64,000 nucleotides of DNA from NCBI GenBank assembly GCA_949775045.1, contig OX459108.1, forward strand, positions 13,849,711 through 13,913,710, in the 5' to 3' direction. The translations under genes and the position numbers were made by a program. Shown piece after piece: positions 22,401-33,344 of this stretch. The stretch is from Metridium senile. Lineage: Eukaryota > Cnidaria > Anthozoa > Actiniaria > Metridiidae. Below the pieces are notes generated by a model. That model was given only the letters and a program-made list of their open reading frames with translations, ran no database searches and was not told where the DNA came from. The first letter of the stretch is position 1; every line of letters starts with the position of its first letter.

Positions 22401-24033
22401 GAGTTGTAGTGGAAGTCGCTATTGATGTTGTACCAAGAAGATTGGCTTGTTCTTCAAGGCTGTGTGCAAACATGTGATCTTCCCATTCTGTTGCAGATAC
22501 TATAATTATGGTGTAATAATAGTGAATGACATTGGTACATTTTAAACAAAAAGTAACACATCTATTTATATGAGTGGCATGAGTGGTCTTGTGGTGAGAG
22601 TGCTCGCCTTTCACCACCGATTCCCAGCTCGGGCGACAAGTGACTAGAGTTTGTTTGATGTGTTGTTCTCTCTCATGCCATGAGGGTTTCTTTTCCAGGT
22701 TATCTGGTTTTCCTCCCTCCACAAAAATCTATATGTGAGCAGATTTGTGTGTTCTAAATATGGAACGTAGTGGTAGTGAGTGTGAGTGAACCTCACGGAA
22801 GAGCCCCGACGGGGAGTGATGGTTGTAAAATATAAATAAAAAAATACACTGAAATTTAAATACTAAAATGGCTTAAATTGATATATGATCGACTTATTAA
22901 AATATTAAGTGGTAAACATTTTTTTTGTTGTTGTTGGGGTTTGTTAATAAATATTTAAGCTAATTATAATTGTGTATAAATTTGTATTTTCAAGATTATC
23001 CCTAAAATAGTTTGAACATCAAAACATGAATTTTGACAGTATTTTTGCAAACAACATGCAGGCAAGTGAAAATAAACAATTAGATTTAAAGATGTTGCAT
23101 TGGGCTAAGAGTTTGTAATACACTGATGATGGACGATGGATATCGTCCGAAATATATGTATTAAGAAACTTCTTGTAATTCTCTTTGCTTACAAACAATT
23201 AGATATAAACAACATAATGAACTTTAATTCATATAATAATATACATGTACACAATTTTAACCAAAGGCAAAACGTTTTATAAAACGCTTGATAGGATAAG
23301 CTGCATGGTGCCGGCAAATTATAAGCAACAATTTAATATCATAATAATATCACAAAATCCAACCTTTATATTCTAAGCTATAATATTATATATACAGTAA
23401 AAACATATTGAATTTGAAAGGGGCTGGGTTCAGTTAAGTGTAATCAAATGAAGTAAATTTTGTCCCCCCAAAGGTGTGAACCGTGTGGATAAACACAGAA
23501 GCAAGCTCCTGCTACCAGTTTACAGAATATATAATGAGTGCGTTATACCAATGAATGTATTAATGATAAGTAAAAAAATTAAAAGAAGCTAGATATCCAA
23601 GTCAAACAAACGAAAATTTACACTAAATAAACCTAGAGGTTAAACATGACTTACCTATTTGTTGGCAGTGGCCAAAAGTACAGATTTTGAAATCACCAGC
23701 ATCAGAAAATCCAGGAACTGGAAATGAAAAATAGAAAGACAGAAAACAAGTTGAAAAATGCCACCAGAAAATTGTAAAAACACGAAAAAAAATCTTAGCA
23801 AAATCTTGACGTTTCTTGTTGAGATCAAAAGATGAAAATGAAAATGAAAACTTACCTTCTAGATCGCAATGATTCGTGGTCGTAGAGGTTGATGGTTGGG
23901 GATGTGTAAAATGTTGTTGGACGTGTAAATCAATGTTTTCTTTCGAGACGGAAGCGCCACACACAGGGCATATAGATAGCGAAGAAGGATATCCCAAATC
24001 GTCCAGGTATAGGTCATCTCGGCGACGTTTCAT
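16410..24033 (-). CDS. ZUP1: ZUP1/ZUFSP K63-ubiquitin deubiquitinase, 9 exons, complete
   Basis: Exons (transcript order): 23856-24033, 23655-23717, 22141-22499, 20822-20990, 18341-18532, 17885-17947, 17511-17616, 16954-17135, 16410-16675; phases agree throughout, giving 525 residues (human about 578). Seen: an N-terminal C2H2 finger (CPVCGASVSKENIDLHVQQH); two ubiquitin-binding MIU-like helices (EWEDHMFAHSLEEQ and QWNDHLLAQALQSED) before a Glu/Lys helix; the C78 peptidase domain with catalytic Cys in GWGCGYRN (about 296), His in YLQHQGHSRLVVG (about 439) and Asp in LLLFDP (about 462). Family knowledge: ZUP1 cleaves long K63 ubiquitin chains and supports genome stability; despite its domain name it is not an UFM1 protease. 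It has fewer zinc fingers than the human protein. The start ATG at 24033 opens exon 1, head-to-head with the SR gene. Confidence 0.94.
17235..17470. mobile_element. MITE-like repeat with TTTATAAAA and CCAATCA motifs in ZUP1 intron 7
   Basis: Contains TTTCTATTTCTTTTATAAAA, AGTGCTTCTCAA and CAGCCAATCAAAGCGCACGA, shared (both orientations) with 33345-33800, 34155-34445 and 53110-53390. A divergent member of that family. Confidence 0.6.
18060..18322. mobile_element. Foldback element next to ZUP1 exon 5
   Basis: Left arm CTTTTGCAACAACAGGTCA and right arm TGACCTGTTGTTGCAAAAG, then GGCCCTACCCCTTTTAAATCGA in both arms and an inner AAAGAGCACCTC/GAGGTGCTCTTT hairpin. It ends only about 19 bp from exon 5, on its donor side. 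Confidence 0.85.
18560..19880. repeat. Repeated GTCACGGACGTTAC motif and 369-bp tandem duplication in ZUP1 intron 4
   Basis: GTCACGGACGTTAC or its complement occurs near 18568, 18758, 18949, 18967, 19127, 19317, (19335, degenerate), 19666, 19680, 19844 and 19859. At 19844 two copies form a palindrome GTCACGGACGTTAC/GTAACGTCCGTGAC; at 19666 two lie in tandem. A segment of about 369 bp starting at about 18707 (CCCAATTTTCATTTAACCAA) is duplicated at about 19076. No coding frame. Confidence 0.9.
20265..20360 (+). repeat. Fragment of the GACGCAGCCTATACTAGTT repeat
   Basis: TTTTTACAGTGTTACA, ATCAAACACTGACGCAGCC and TATACTAGTT in order, as in the copies at 28735-28900, 53870-53970, 54280-54420 and 59030-59120. 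Confidence 0.7.
21005..21668. mobile_element. MITE family TACACCTATTTCAAAAATC, copy 2, with a nested foldback
   Basis: Outer ends ATACACCTATTTCAAAAATC and GAAATAGGTGTGTAT match the family; the subterminal GACTACTCTGAAGC module is partly duplicated. At about 21400-21625 a second palindrome (AACAGGTTCCCATTTAAA ... TTTAAATGGGAACCTGTT, centre TCAGAGAAGTTCACTTC) is inserted, flanked by ATAG on both sides. Confidence 0.8.
21820..22080. repeat. GAT/GGT microsatellite in ZUP1 intron 3
   Basis: Runs of GATGATGAT and GGTGGTGGT end about 60 bp from the donor of exon 3. Open frames here are artefacts of the repeat. Confidence 0.85.
22571..22850 (+). mobile_element. tRNA-related SINE, longest copy (ZUP1 intron 2)
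   Basis: Head TGGTCTTGTGGTGAGAGTGC resembles a pol III box A, followed by a degenerate box B (GATTCCCAGCTCGGG). The body has TTTGTTTGATGTGTTGTTCT, TTTTCCTCCCTCC, ATGTGAGCAGATTTGTGTG; the tail is GGGGAGTGATGGTTGTAA then AAATA repeats. Related copies: 31845-32125 (-), 52975-53105 (-), 61783-61965 (+) and a tail at 3600-3650. Confidence 0.8.
23095..23180 (+). other. Possible hammerhead-like fold
   Basis: CACTGATGATGGACGAT, loop GGAT, then ATCGTCCGAAATATATG: a CTGATGA core, a perfect 7-bp stem GGACGAT/ATCGTCC and GAAA. There is one extra T between the core and the stem compared with the canonical hammerhead. Such motifs occur in Penelope-like retroelements. Only suggestive. Confidence 0.3.
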
Positions 24034-24729
24034 CGCTCAAACAACACACACTTTGTCAGTATTATTACCATGAGATATTAATCCGATTTATCAATCTCCT
24101 TGAAGACATTTTCAGTCCTAACTTATCCAAAGAGTTCAAGTTTTGATGCGCAGTGTAACTTTCTGACAGGCGTTCGTCACGGTCCATGGTAACACCAGAA
24201 GGAACTTGAAGCGTGACAAACGTTTTTGAAAAGTGTCCCTCAAAGTCCCTCGTTTAGAAAAATTTTCTTACCTTTAATAAAATAATCTAAAGGACATAAA
24301 AGCATTATTATAGATTAAAGGTGTTGTAAATTATAATCTCAGTTATTTTTATCTTAAGACATCACGTATATGGCATATTCATCTAGGGACATTATTACCG
24401 CGGACCCAGTTGAAAAAGTATCAACCATAATTTTTATAGATACGTATGTGGGTGTTTTATCTCAAATTTAAACAAAATATGGGCAGTTTAAATAAATAAT
24501 AGCCACCATTTTTTGTTTTTTGTTTTTGTTTGTTTTCTGAAGTTTTTATTGAAACTATGGTATTTTTTTAATCAAGGTACTATATTTGGAGGTACATGGG
24601 AGTGAATTGGTAATGTGAGCCTAAACTCGTGCACATACGGGACTTGTTGCTTGTACACAACGCCATTTTGTCGAAGAGGGACGAAGCTTTTTGGTGTTGT
24701 GCTTTTACGCTTAAAAAAAAATACACAAA
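24034..24729. promoter_or_regulatory. Bidirectional promoter region between ZUP1 and the SR gene
   Basis: The two start codons (24033 on the minus strand, 24730 on the plus strand) are 696 bp apart and point away from each other. I see no convincing TATA box. Sequence close to the SR start (24590-24729) is less AT-rich and likely 5' UTR. Inferred from layout only. Confidence 0.6.
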
Positions 24730-27700
24730 ATGTCTCGTGGAACACGAGTGTACTTAGGCAGACTACCAAGGGATATAAGAGAAAGAGATGTAGAGAAATT
24801 CATTCGTGGTTATGGTCAATTTGGCGAAATAAGCATCAAACTTGGCTATGGCTTCGTGGTAAGTCCTCCAACTCCACGCATAATTTTTTCTGTTTTTGGC
24901 AAACATTTTAAAGCTTATTTTATCCTTTCTTACAGGAATTTGATGATCCGAAAGATGCAGATGATTGTGTTTATGATTTAAACGGGAAGGAACTTCTAGG
25001 AGAAAGGTAATTTAAACAAAAGAAGTCCGTTTTCTTTGTCGTGTTTGTCCTTTGATAATTTTTCTCTTGAGAGCTAGCGTTGGTGTTGAGTTCTTTCTAT
25101 TTACAATATCTATCTGCAATATTGCTTACATAAACTGTTCTTCTTATTATTACATATGAACTATTTTATTTACAAGCAAATGACCAAAATTTTGAGATTT
25201 AATAGTAAAATAATTAATTATTGATGAGTTTTTTCCTATTTGTTTTATTTCGCAACAGCTCATATTTCATTCTGAGTAGAATGTAATCGAGAACTTATTC
25301 TCTTTTATAGATATTTAGTTTATCTTTGGTACTCTCATTGTAACACCAGCACAAGTCTTTTAGTATTTTCATATTTTATTTAGTTTTTGACTACATTTTT
25401 GCATAATTTATTACAATGAGGATTTTGTTGTGAAAAAATATTTTAAATATGAAACAGCATTTATTTGTTGTTGAGTTTTATTAAGTTATGTATTAGATGT
25501 TTCAGTCATAACTATGGCTAGCTGCCAACAAAATTGCAAATAATGGTTTAATTAAAAACTTGCTTGTGCAAGTGCAACTACTCCGTATAAGAAAATAGAA
25601 GCTTTATATTTTGAACAATAAACCTTCATCATGGTTGAAGAGTGAGGGTTCTTTTGCTCAGATGAGGGGTTTAATGTTGGAAACATCTTTTTACACTATG
25701 TACATTTAAGCTTTAAAACTCCAAGTGCACATTGCAATAAAAGAGTTTACATGGTCTTGTTGACCCTCATTTGTGTGGAAAATAATGTTCCTTTTGTGAT
25801 TCTATTTAAGAATTGTTGTGGAGCATGCTAGAAATCCAGTTCGCAATGTTGATTATGGATATCGTAGCCGAGACAGTTATGGATACAGGTATGATTATTT
25901 TCTTCTCCTTTCAAAAGTTATCACAACATTGAAATGTTTTTCCCCCTGTCAGATATGTCTGCCTGTATAGATGTTAGGCATTTGGACAGTTGTATGCAGG
26001 AAGTGCAATTTTTATTGTAGTAAAGGCCCAGGCAAACTGTTTCAACATTTGCTTTGACATCCGTTCAATTTTGTTGAATGGCAATGTTTTAACTCTTTTA
26101 AACTCTTTCAACATTGTTAAAACATGTTGAATCGATGTTGAAAGAGTTTAAAAGCGTTTAAACATTTCCATTCAACAAAATCGAACGGATGTTGAAGCAA
26201 ATGTTGAAACACTTTGTTTGGCCTCTGGTAGTACATGATGCTACAATGTCAAGGCTTTTAAGTGATACATGTGTGTCCAAAAGAATTGATATATCTTCCT
26301 ATTACAGTGGTGGTCGGTCAAGCAGAAGAGATCCCCCAAGAAGAGGTAGAACACCCCCAATAAGAACAGAACACAGACTAGCTGTCACCAATTTATCATC
26401 ACGATGTAACTGGCAGGTAAAAACATAACACTTCATCTCTTACCAACACAACCTTTGCATCTAGAGCGAACTATCTTGAATTATTTTAGTGTTTAAATTT
26501 GGGGAAGGAATTGTTGTTTGACTTGCTTGACTACTTAGATAACTACTTATCAATGGGATCGACGTGGGTTTGTTATGTTTGTCATGGTGTCATTGTATTC
26601 TATGTTGAATTAATTGCTCCAGTATCGCTTGTTTTGCTTGTATCAGAATTATAATTATTGTATCATTTGAGCTTGTTTTAATACCTCTTTGCGCTGGTTT
26701 CACACCCATTTATGTTTACAGAGGCTGATTTTAGTTTTTTGGGAAACAAGGTTTGCAGTGCATTTTGATTTTTTTTATTAATGTGATCTATGCTAGCAAA
26801 CTGTGATCAAAGTACAGATTCCCCTTCAGAACTTTAACAATTCTGTAGGGGAATTAGACTTTTGATCATGTTGATTTTATTTGGAGTTGCATGATAGTGA
26901 CTTAGTATATGAACCTCTTGATCTCTAGATCACCAAAGCACTGTAAGCACTTTGCTAGTTCCGTGAACCACCCTTGGACTAACCAGTCAGTCAGTCCCTT
27001 GTCAAACCTATCCAATAAACAGACTGATTAACAGACTCTGTCCAACCAACAACCAAACATGATACACTAGAGAGATGGCTAGAAGGGACAGCTTGCTTTT
27101 CCAATTCAACCGACCAGTTGTTCTTACATTCCAAACCAATACCAAATTTGTGCGTAACAAAAAACCAATCCACGGCTGATCCAAACCAGCCCCTTGCAAT
27201 GGTAGAACATGCCTAGCCTGGTCTTATGTTGGTGTCTAGTAGCCTAGTTGTTGCCCTAGTTATAGTCTATCGTTTATATGTTTTTGTAAACTTAGAGGCA
27301 GGTAAGTTGTAGCAGCTGTAGAGAGAAGACGGTGGTGGGTTGAGAGGGCAGAAACTAAATATTTGAACATAGACCGAATCGAAATATGGCGTCCAATTTT
27401 AAAAACTATTGTTCTTTGACTTGTAAGTCTCGTGTTTACATTGAAACACATTGGAGTTTTCACATGTATTTGAGGCTAGCCAGTCAAGAGTTCAATACTT
27501 ATTAGAATTGTATGCCATATTTTGATTCGGTGTATACCAGTGTTATTATGACGATTACTGAAAAATACTAGTTGGAAGTTTTTATAGAATATGAACTAGT
27601 TAAGTGAAAACTTTCTATGTGGTATACAAGCAGTTTTTATTACTCTAATAGTTTGGACTAATACATGGAGCATTTTTGTGTTGATCTGTCTAGTAACTAC

Positions 27701-30611
27701 TTCAGAGAAAGATACTAATTTTCTAATCATGACACTTTTTATCAAACTTGTTTTTGAGATCCCACCATTTCAATTTCCTTCACTTGTGTCAGTGTTTTAA
27801 TAGTTTAGATATTCTCATTAAGAACTGTTATATACTTGGTCATGTGGGCAAAAGTGCTAGCATTCAAATGTGTGACTGTGTGTGTGTGTTTTATCTCAAG
27901 ATAGATAGATAATATTTTTCTTGTTACATTGATGTGGTAAATTTCAAATCTTAAATATGTTGTTTGTTTTCTGTGGAAAGTTTTGTTAAGTGATATCGTT
28001 TTACAGGACCTGAAAGAGTACATGACTAAAGCAGGTGAAGTGACATTTGCTGATGCACACAAGAGAAGACAAGGAGAAGGGTAAACTATCTTATCCTATA
28101 GGTGGATTGCAACCATTCCCAGGAAAGTGAATTGAGCAACAGAAAAGGCAGCCATACACCGAATCGAAATATGGTGGCCAATTTGAATAACAATTCTTCT
28201 TGACTGCCCAGCCTCACATACATGTGAAAACTCTATTGTTTTCCAACGTGAACACGAGGCTAGACAGTCAAGAACAATAAGAGTACGCCATATTTTAATT
28301 CGGTTTATGCTGGTGGTCTTGACAAAAGAAAACCATCACCAGGACTGATGGTTCTTTTGTTCAATTCACTCTCCTGGGAATGGTTGTAATCCGCCTAAAC
28401 TGTTAGAAACTTACCTCAATTTGTACATCTTTTACTCTTTTTAATGTCCATGCCCAAAAATTTTGTAAATCTCACACCTTTAGAGGATTTTTTGAAGGCT
28501 TTCAATGCAACAAATGCAACGTAAGCCACCAAAATAAAATTATCCAATCATGATTGAGAATATGAACAATAGAATATCCACAAAGATTTGGATTTTATGC
28601 TTAAATGCATATAATTTTCATTATATTGGATCAAAATACATCAAAATTGCCAAAAAAAGACATCTTATTCTGTGAAAACCCTTCCTAAGTTTTTGGTTTG
28701 ATCTCAAAGATATTTACTTTGAACTTAAAATGTAAACTAGTATAGGCTGCATCGGTGTTTGATATAAACGATAGGTAATATGAAATCTTAACACCTTAAA
28801 AAATGTTAACCTAACTTTACTACCTTTACATTACTTACTGGTTTAGTAAAGCTAATTCAACATTTTTTTTACGGTGTTACAAACTTCATTATATTAGCTA
28901 TCACTTTGACATTAGTTTGGGTGACCTGGGTTGAAATAGTTGCACTGCTATAGTTATTGATTATATCATTTAAGTCTGACCATGTTATATTTCATTTGAT
29001 TTCAGAGTTGTAGAGTTTTCAAGTAAAGAAGACATGAAAACAGCCCTTAAAAAGCTTGATGATTCAGAATTCTTTGGAAGGCACATTAAACTTAAAGTAG
29101 TGAGTATTTGAATCTTGTGTTCATTTAGATACAAGTCTCTACTCTCACATAACCATAATGCCTTCATTGTTTGGGGGGGGGGGGTAGATATTGTAATTCA
29201 AACTTGTTTGAATTGAATTACAATAACTGCCCCCAAAACCAGACAGGTATTATAGTTATTGAGAAAATAGAGAATGTCTTTGTTAACTTGTCTGTTTTTC
29301 TCATAGGAAAAAGTAAAGACAAGACGATCAGCTAGTAGGAGCCGAAGTAGAAGTAGGAGCCCTAGATCCCGCCGTAAGAGGTATTATCATCACTATTAGC
29401 TCCACCATCATGAGCATCATTATCACAATTGCCATAATCACATTATTAGCATCATCATCACAATTGCCACAATCACATTATCATCACTATTAGCTCCACC
29501 ATCATGAGCATCATTATCACAATTGCCATAATCACATTATCATCACTATTAGCTCCACCATCATGAGCATCATTATCGCAATTGCCATAATCACATTATC
29601 ATCACTATTAGCTCCACCATCATGAGCATCATTATCACAGTTGCCATAATCACATTATTAGCATCATCATCACAATTGCCACAATCACATTATCATCACT
29701 ATTAGCTCCACCATCATGAGCATCATTATCACAATTGCCATAATCACATTATCATCACTATTAGCTCCACCATCATGAGCATCATTATCACAATTGCCAT
29801 AATCACATTATTAGCATCATCATCACAATTGCCACAATCACATTATCATCACTATTAGCTCCACCATCATGAGCATCATTATCACAATTGCCATAATCAC
29901 ATTATCATCACTATTAGCTCCACCATCATGAGCATCATTATCGCAATTGCCATAATCACATTATCATCACTATTAGCTCCACCATCATGAGCATCATTAT
30001 CACAGTTGCCATAATCACATTATTAGCATCATCATCACAATTGCCACAATCACATTATCATCACTATTAGCTCCACCATCATGAGCATCATTATCACAAT
30101 TGCCATAATCACATTATCATCACTATTAGCTCCACCATCATGAGCATCATTATCACAATTGCCATAATCACATTATTAGCATCATCATCACAATTGCCAT
30201 AATCACATTATTACAACTTTTGGTTTTGTTTCTAGTCGCTCGCATTCACGTTCAAGATCTCCCAAGAGACGTCGCCACTCATCCTCACCCCATCGTCGAT
30301 CAAAGCACTCTAGATCACGCTCAACATCCAAATCACCTGTCAAAGACAAAAAAGAACGTTCTAAGTCACGCTCTAAATCACCCGATGATAGATCAAGATC
30401 TGGATCTCCTAAAAAAGACCAGGAAAATGGCGAAGAAGATGTGAAGGATATTGATGAAGTAGATGAGGAAGAAGAAGAGCAAAAGGAACAAGTGGAAGAG
30501 AATGGAGAAGATGAAAATGGAGAGGAAGATAACATGGAGGAAGATGAAGGAGATAAAAAGGAAGCAGAGGCTGAAGCAGATGATGATGCTGACGATGCAG
30601 ATGATGTTTAG
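24730..30611 (+). CDS. SR splicing factor, SRSF4/5/6 type, 8 exons, complete
   Basis: Exons: 24730-24858, 24936-25006, 25811-25888, 26308-26416, 28007-28080, 29006-29099, 29307-29380, 30236-30611; 334 residues, phases consistent. Seen: RRM1 ([23 protein letters not shown]1-like GYGFVEF; ends ERIVVEHAR), a Gly/Arg/Ser linker, RRM2 starting [11 protein letters not shown] with NWQDLKEYM in place of the family SWQDLKD signature and [10 protein letters not shown], then an RS domain ([15 protein letters not shown] and more) and an acidic Glu/Asp tail of about 65 residues. Family knowledge: binds exonic enhancers and recruits spliceosome components in the nucleus. Closest by eye to SRSF5/SRSF4/SRSF6; I cannot choose, so give no symbol. 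The long acidic tail is unusual for these. An AATAAA at 31807-31812 is a plausible poly(A) signal. Confidence 0.94.
25007..25810 (+). other. SR gene intron 2, no recognised element
   Basis: AT-rich sequence between AAAG/GTAATT and TTTAAG/AATTG. Intron 2 of SRSF genes often carries a regulated poison exon; I see no clear conserved cassette here, but could not test it. Confidence 0.5.
26033..26219. mobile_element. Foldback element in SR gene intron 3
   Basis: Left arm AACTGTTTCAACATTTGCTT, right arm AAGCAAATGTTGAAACACTT-like, with inner arms TTAACTCTTTTAAACTCTTTCAACA. Nearly the whole 187 bp folds on itself. It ends about 90 bp before exon 4. Confidence 0.85.
27363..27540. mobile_element. Foldback family ACCGAATCGAAATATGG, copy 1
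   Basis: Left end AGACCGAATCGAAATATGGC, right end GCCATATTTTGATTCGGTGT. Inner GTGTTTACATTGAAACACA and AGTTTTCACATGTAT match the copy at 28157-28310. Confidence 0.8.
28097..28404. mobile_element. Nested foldbacks in SR gene intron 5
   Basis: The outer element (GGTGGATTGCAACCATTCCC ... GGGAATGGTTGTAATCCGCC) encloses a second copy of the ACCGAATCGAAATATGG family (about 28157-28310). Outer inner-edge arms pair through GAATTGAGCAA/TTGTTCAATTC. Confidence 0.8.
28735..28900 (-). repeat. GACGCAGCCTATACTAGTT repeat, inverted fragments
   Basis: ACTAGTATAGGCTGCATCGG and GTTTGATATAAACGATAGGTAA at the left, and TTTTACGGTGTTACAAACTT at the right, in opposite orientations, so two partial copies face each other. 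Confidence 0.65.
29385..30215 (+). repeat. Higher-order minisatellite filling SR gene intron 7
   Basis: The basic unit is 59 bp (start TATCATCACTATTAGCTCC; starts at 29385, 29479, 29538, 29597 and on), mixed with a 94-bp long form that adds a 35-bp ATTAGCATCATCATCACAAT module. The order long-short-short-long recurs, so larger blocks were copied. It starts about five bases after the exon 7 donor and ends about 20 bp before the exon 8 acceptor. Confidence 0.92.
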
Positions 30612-31844
30612 TTGACTTGTGTTTTATTGACATATTCACTTCTGTAAATACTTCATTTCAACTCGCTGCTATATCCCTTGAGAAATAGTGACATTTCCAG
30701 GCCTATCATAACAAATGATCTCTTGGATTTCAAGTGCTTGTGAATTTCTCAACCTCTTTTTGTCCTTTGAATGGTCAAGTTATGATTTATTGTATTGTAA
30801 GATTTGAAATCGGATTGTTTAGATATGTTTGTTGTGCCATATCTATGTAATAGATACATGTATTCAGTAACTTCATTGTCGGACCTTTTATTATATACGT
30901 TATAGTACCAACCTGTTTGCAATTCTGCTTTATAAAACAACTTGAACTATCCCTAGAGCCAAACCCTTTAAATTTCTTTTTATTGTAACAAAAACATGCA
31001 TTTTGATCATTAAGTATAACTCAATCTTCAATTTATTGTTTGAAATACTATACTATACATAAGCATTGAATTTTGTAAACCAATCAACACTGTAACAACA
31101 ATTTTGCATGTTATTGACATGTGCCAGAATGTTTAGGATCAACATTATATGTTGCAAACAAGTTATTGTAATTCAAGTACGCACTACTGTATCTTTGAAA
31201 TATGCCCAGAATGTGAACACTGTTTTAACATTAATTCAAAATGTATCCTATTTATACCATTTCTGTAACATTTTGGCTCCTTTTGCGTGTACTGGAAACC
31301 TATTATATTCTTTGTTCATTGTTTAACTTAAGTCTTTTGTTATTTCTATTGAATTACGTAGACTGTGTGCAGTACACGGAGAAAGAGCCAACATTTCTTT
31401 GCATAGCTATTTCAAAAATACTGACTTAAGAAAACTGATATTTTGATTAGTGTATTCCATGACTGAAATGCATTTTATGTTATTGTTGAAAGTACAATTT
31501 TAGAGTTTCAATTTACTTTTCAGGGTATACTCAACAAAAAAGTATACCTGCTCATTGTAGAAATCAAATTAATTTATTTAGTTTTTTAAGTTCACAAGAT
31601 GACAATGCATTGCAGTCTGGAATTACAATATTACTTCATAGTATACATTCATCAAATGTTTTCTTCAAAATATATCCCAATGAGTGTAATTGCATGTTGT
31701 TCATTTTAGCTAAAATGTGTAGAAAAACCAGTAACAACTGTCATGATTTAGTGTATGTTGATTTTTACCCTTTTTATATGAAATATTGTACAATCAGAGC
31801 TTCACCAATAAACAGCTTAATGAACTATTGAAGTGTTGTTAAAT

Positions 31845-32125
31845 CACTTTTTTAAGGTCTCAATCTTCTTGCTGGACACATTCATGTGTCCTAAAAATCA
31901 GGGAGACTCACAATCACTACCTCTTCGTTAAATATTTTGCACACAACTCGGCTCGCATGTTAATTTTTGCGAGGGAGGAAAACTGGGTAATCCGGAGAAA
32001 AACTCTTGTAGCATAGGAGAGATTAAACTAAACTAGCATGTAGTCCATGCCTGAGCCGGGACTCTAACCTAGACAACAGTTGTGAGATGCCAGTGTTCTC
32101 ATCTCTAGGCTACCCATATAGATAT
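31845..32125 (-). mobile_element. tRNA-related SINE, minus-strand copy
   Basis: On the minus strand: head GGGTAGCCTAGAGATGAGAA, box-B-like GGTTAGAGTCCCGG, body TTTTCCTCCCTCGCAAAAAT, ACATGCGAGCCGAGTTGTG, tail AGGTAGTGATTGTGAGTCTC. Same family as 22571-22850. Confidence 0.8.
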
Positions 32126-32439
32126 TAGGGAAACTAGTTCCCAGTCCTTTACTCGTTTTGGAAAAGGCCAATTAGGAATATACAGGGGCAACATTTGCAA
32201 AATGCAATCCTTTCCATCAAGGTTTTTCTCAATAAAATCATATAGTCGATCATAAAAAACATTTATTTCAAATAGTAAATGTTCAATAAAATGTTAAAAG
32301 TTACATTATAAGACTGAGTACGTTCATATATATCCTTTTTCGCTCACATTTTGTTTCTAAACACTGAGCATACAGAATGATCTACAATGTTAGTGGCTTT
32401 CATTGACCTGTGAAACACACTGATCTACAATGGTAGAGT

Positions 32440-32556
32440 GGTTTTCATTGACCTGTGAAACACACTTTAGTGTATCACTCTTAATGCACTTTAATTAATT
32501 CCTATGTTGGCTTTTGTTGTTATTTGACTATCAATACATTTTGTTTCACGGGTTAA
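32440..32556. mobile_element. MITE with AACCCGTGAAACA ends, copy 1
   Basis: Ends CCTGTGAAACACACTTTAG and TTTTGTTTCACGGGTTAA; interior GTTGTTATTTGACTATCA. A second copy lies at 44889-45007. Confidence 0.75.
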
Positions 32557-32736
32557 ACTAGTTGCTAACTATATTAAATATATTTTTCAGAAAAAATCTA
32601 ACATCTCTGTTTACATACTATTAATTTTACAATTTTGTGTTAAATATAATATACTTTAAAATAAATAGTCACACTAAGTGCAATGAACAAAGAATTCTCA
32701 ATATAAAAACTGCTCAGAAGTAGCCAATTTAGTTTA

Positions 32737-32884
32737 AGGGGCCGTTTACGTGAGATAGGGTTACCCTATAGGTATAGGGCTAACTCCTGTTTTCTTTTCT
32801 TTTCCCTGGGGATTCTCAAACAATAGGAGTTAGCCCTACACCTACATGTAGGGTAACCCTATCTCGTGTAAACGGCCCCTTAAT
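32737..32884. mobile_element. Palindromic MITE with GGGGCCGTTTAC ends
   Basis: Arms AAGGGGCCGTTTACGTGAGA and its complement at the right end; inner TAGGGTTACCCTATAGG and GGGCTAACTCCT pair with GGAGTTAGCCC and TAGGGTAACCCTA. About 148 bp, almost fully self-complementary. Confidence 0.88.
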
Positions 32885-33344
32885 AATTTGAAAAACAACA
32901 AGGCTTGATTACCACCTACCCAGGATTAACGCTTTTTTATTATGAGTTATTTTAACCTAGTTTACAGGATTCATTTAGAGTTAAACCAGTATTAGCATCG
33001 GTTTATTAAACCAGGATTAGCACTGATTTATTAAGCCAGGATTAGAAGTTACTTTGATTACAATTGAATATCAAGTCTAGTTAAGATACTAGACATGTGT
33101 AGGGTTTGTTACTAGTTAAACCAGGATTAGCACTAACCCAGGATTTAAAGTTAATCAACCTTAGGAACTATATTTAATTTTTTTAGGAGTAGCATTATTT
33201 ATGAGGCTTTCGACAATAGACCTTCTCATGATTGTCAATCAGCCTCGATAGCGTGTAATATATTCTTTAGAATTTGACTACAGCCCGTGGAATGTTTTAA
33301 TTGTTTGTTAATATGTACATTCCTTAAATTGAAACGCGCGTGCG

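Noticed and set aside
16410..24033. UFM1-specific protease (UFSP2)
   Set aside because: The MIU-like helices, zinc finger and YLQHQGHSR motif match ZUP1, which acts on K63 ubiquitin, better than UFSP2.
29385..30215. Regularly spaced repeats resembling a CRISPR array
   Set aside because: Units are contiguous with no unique spacers and lie in a eukaryotic intron.
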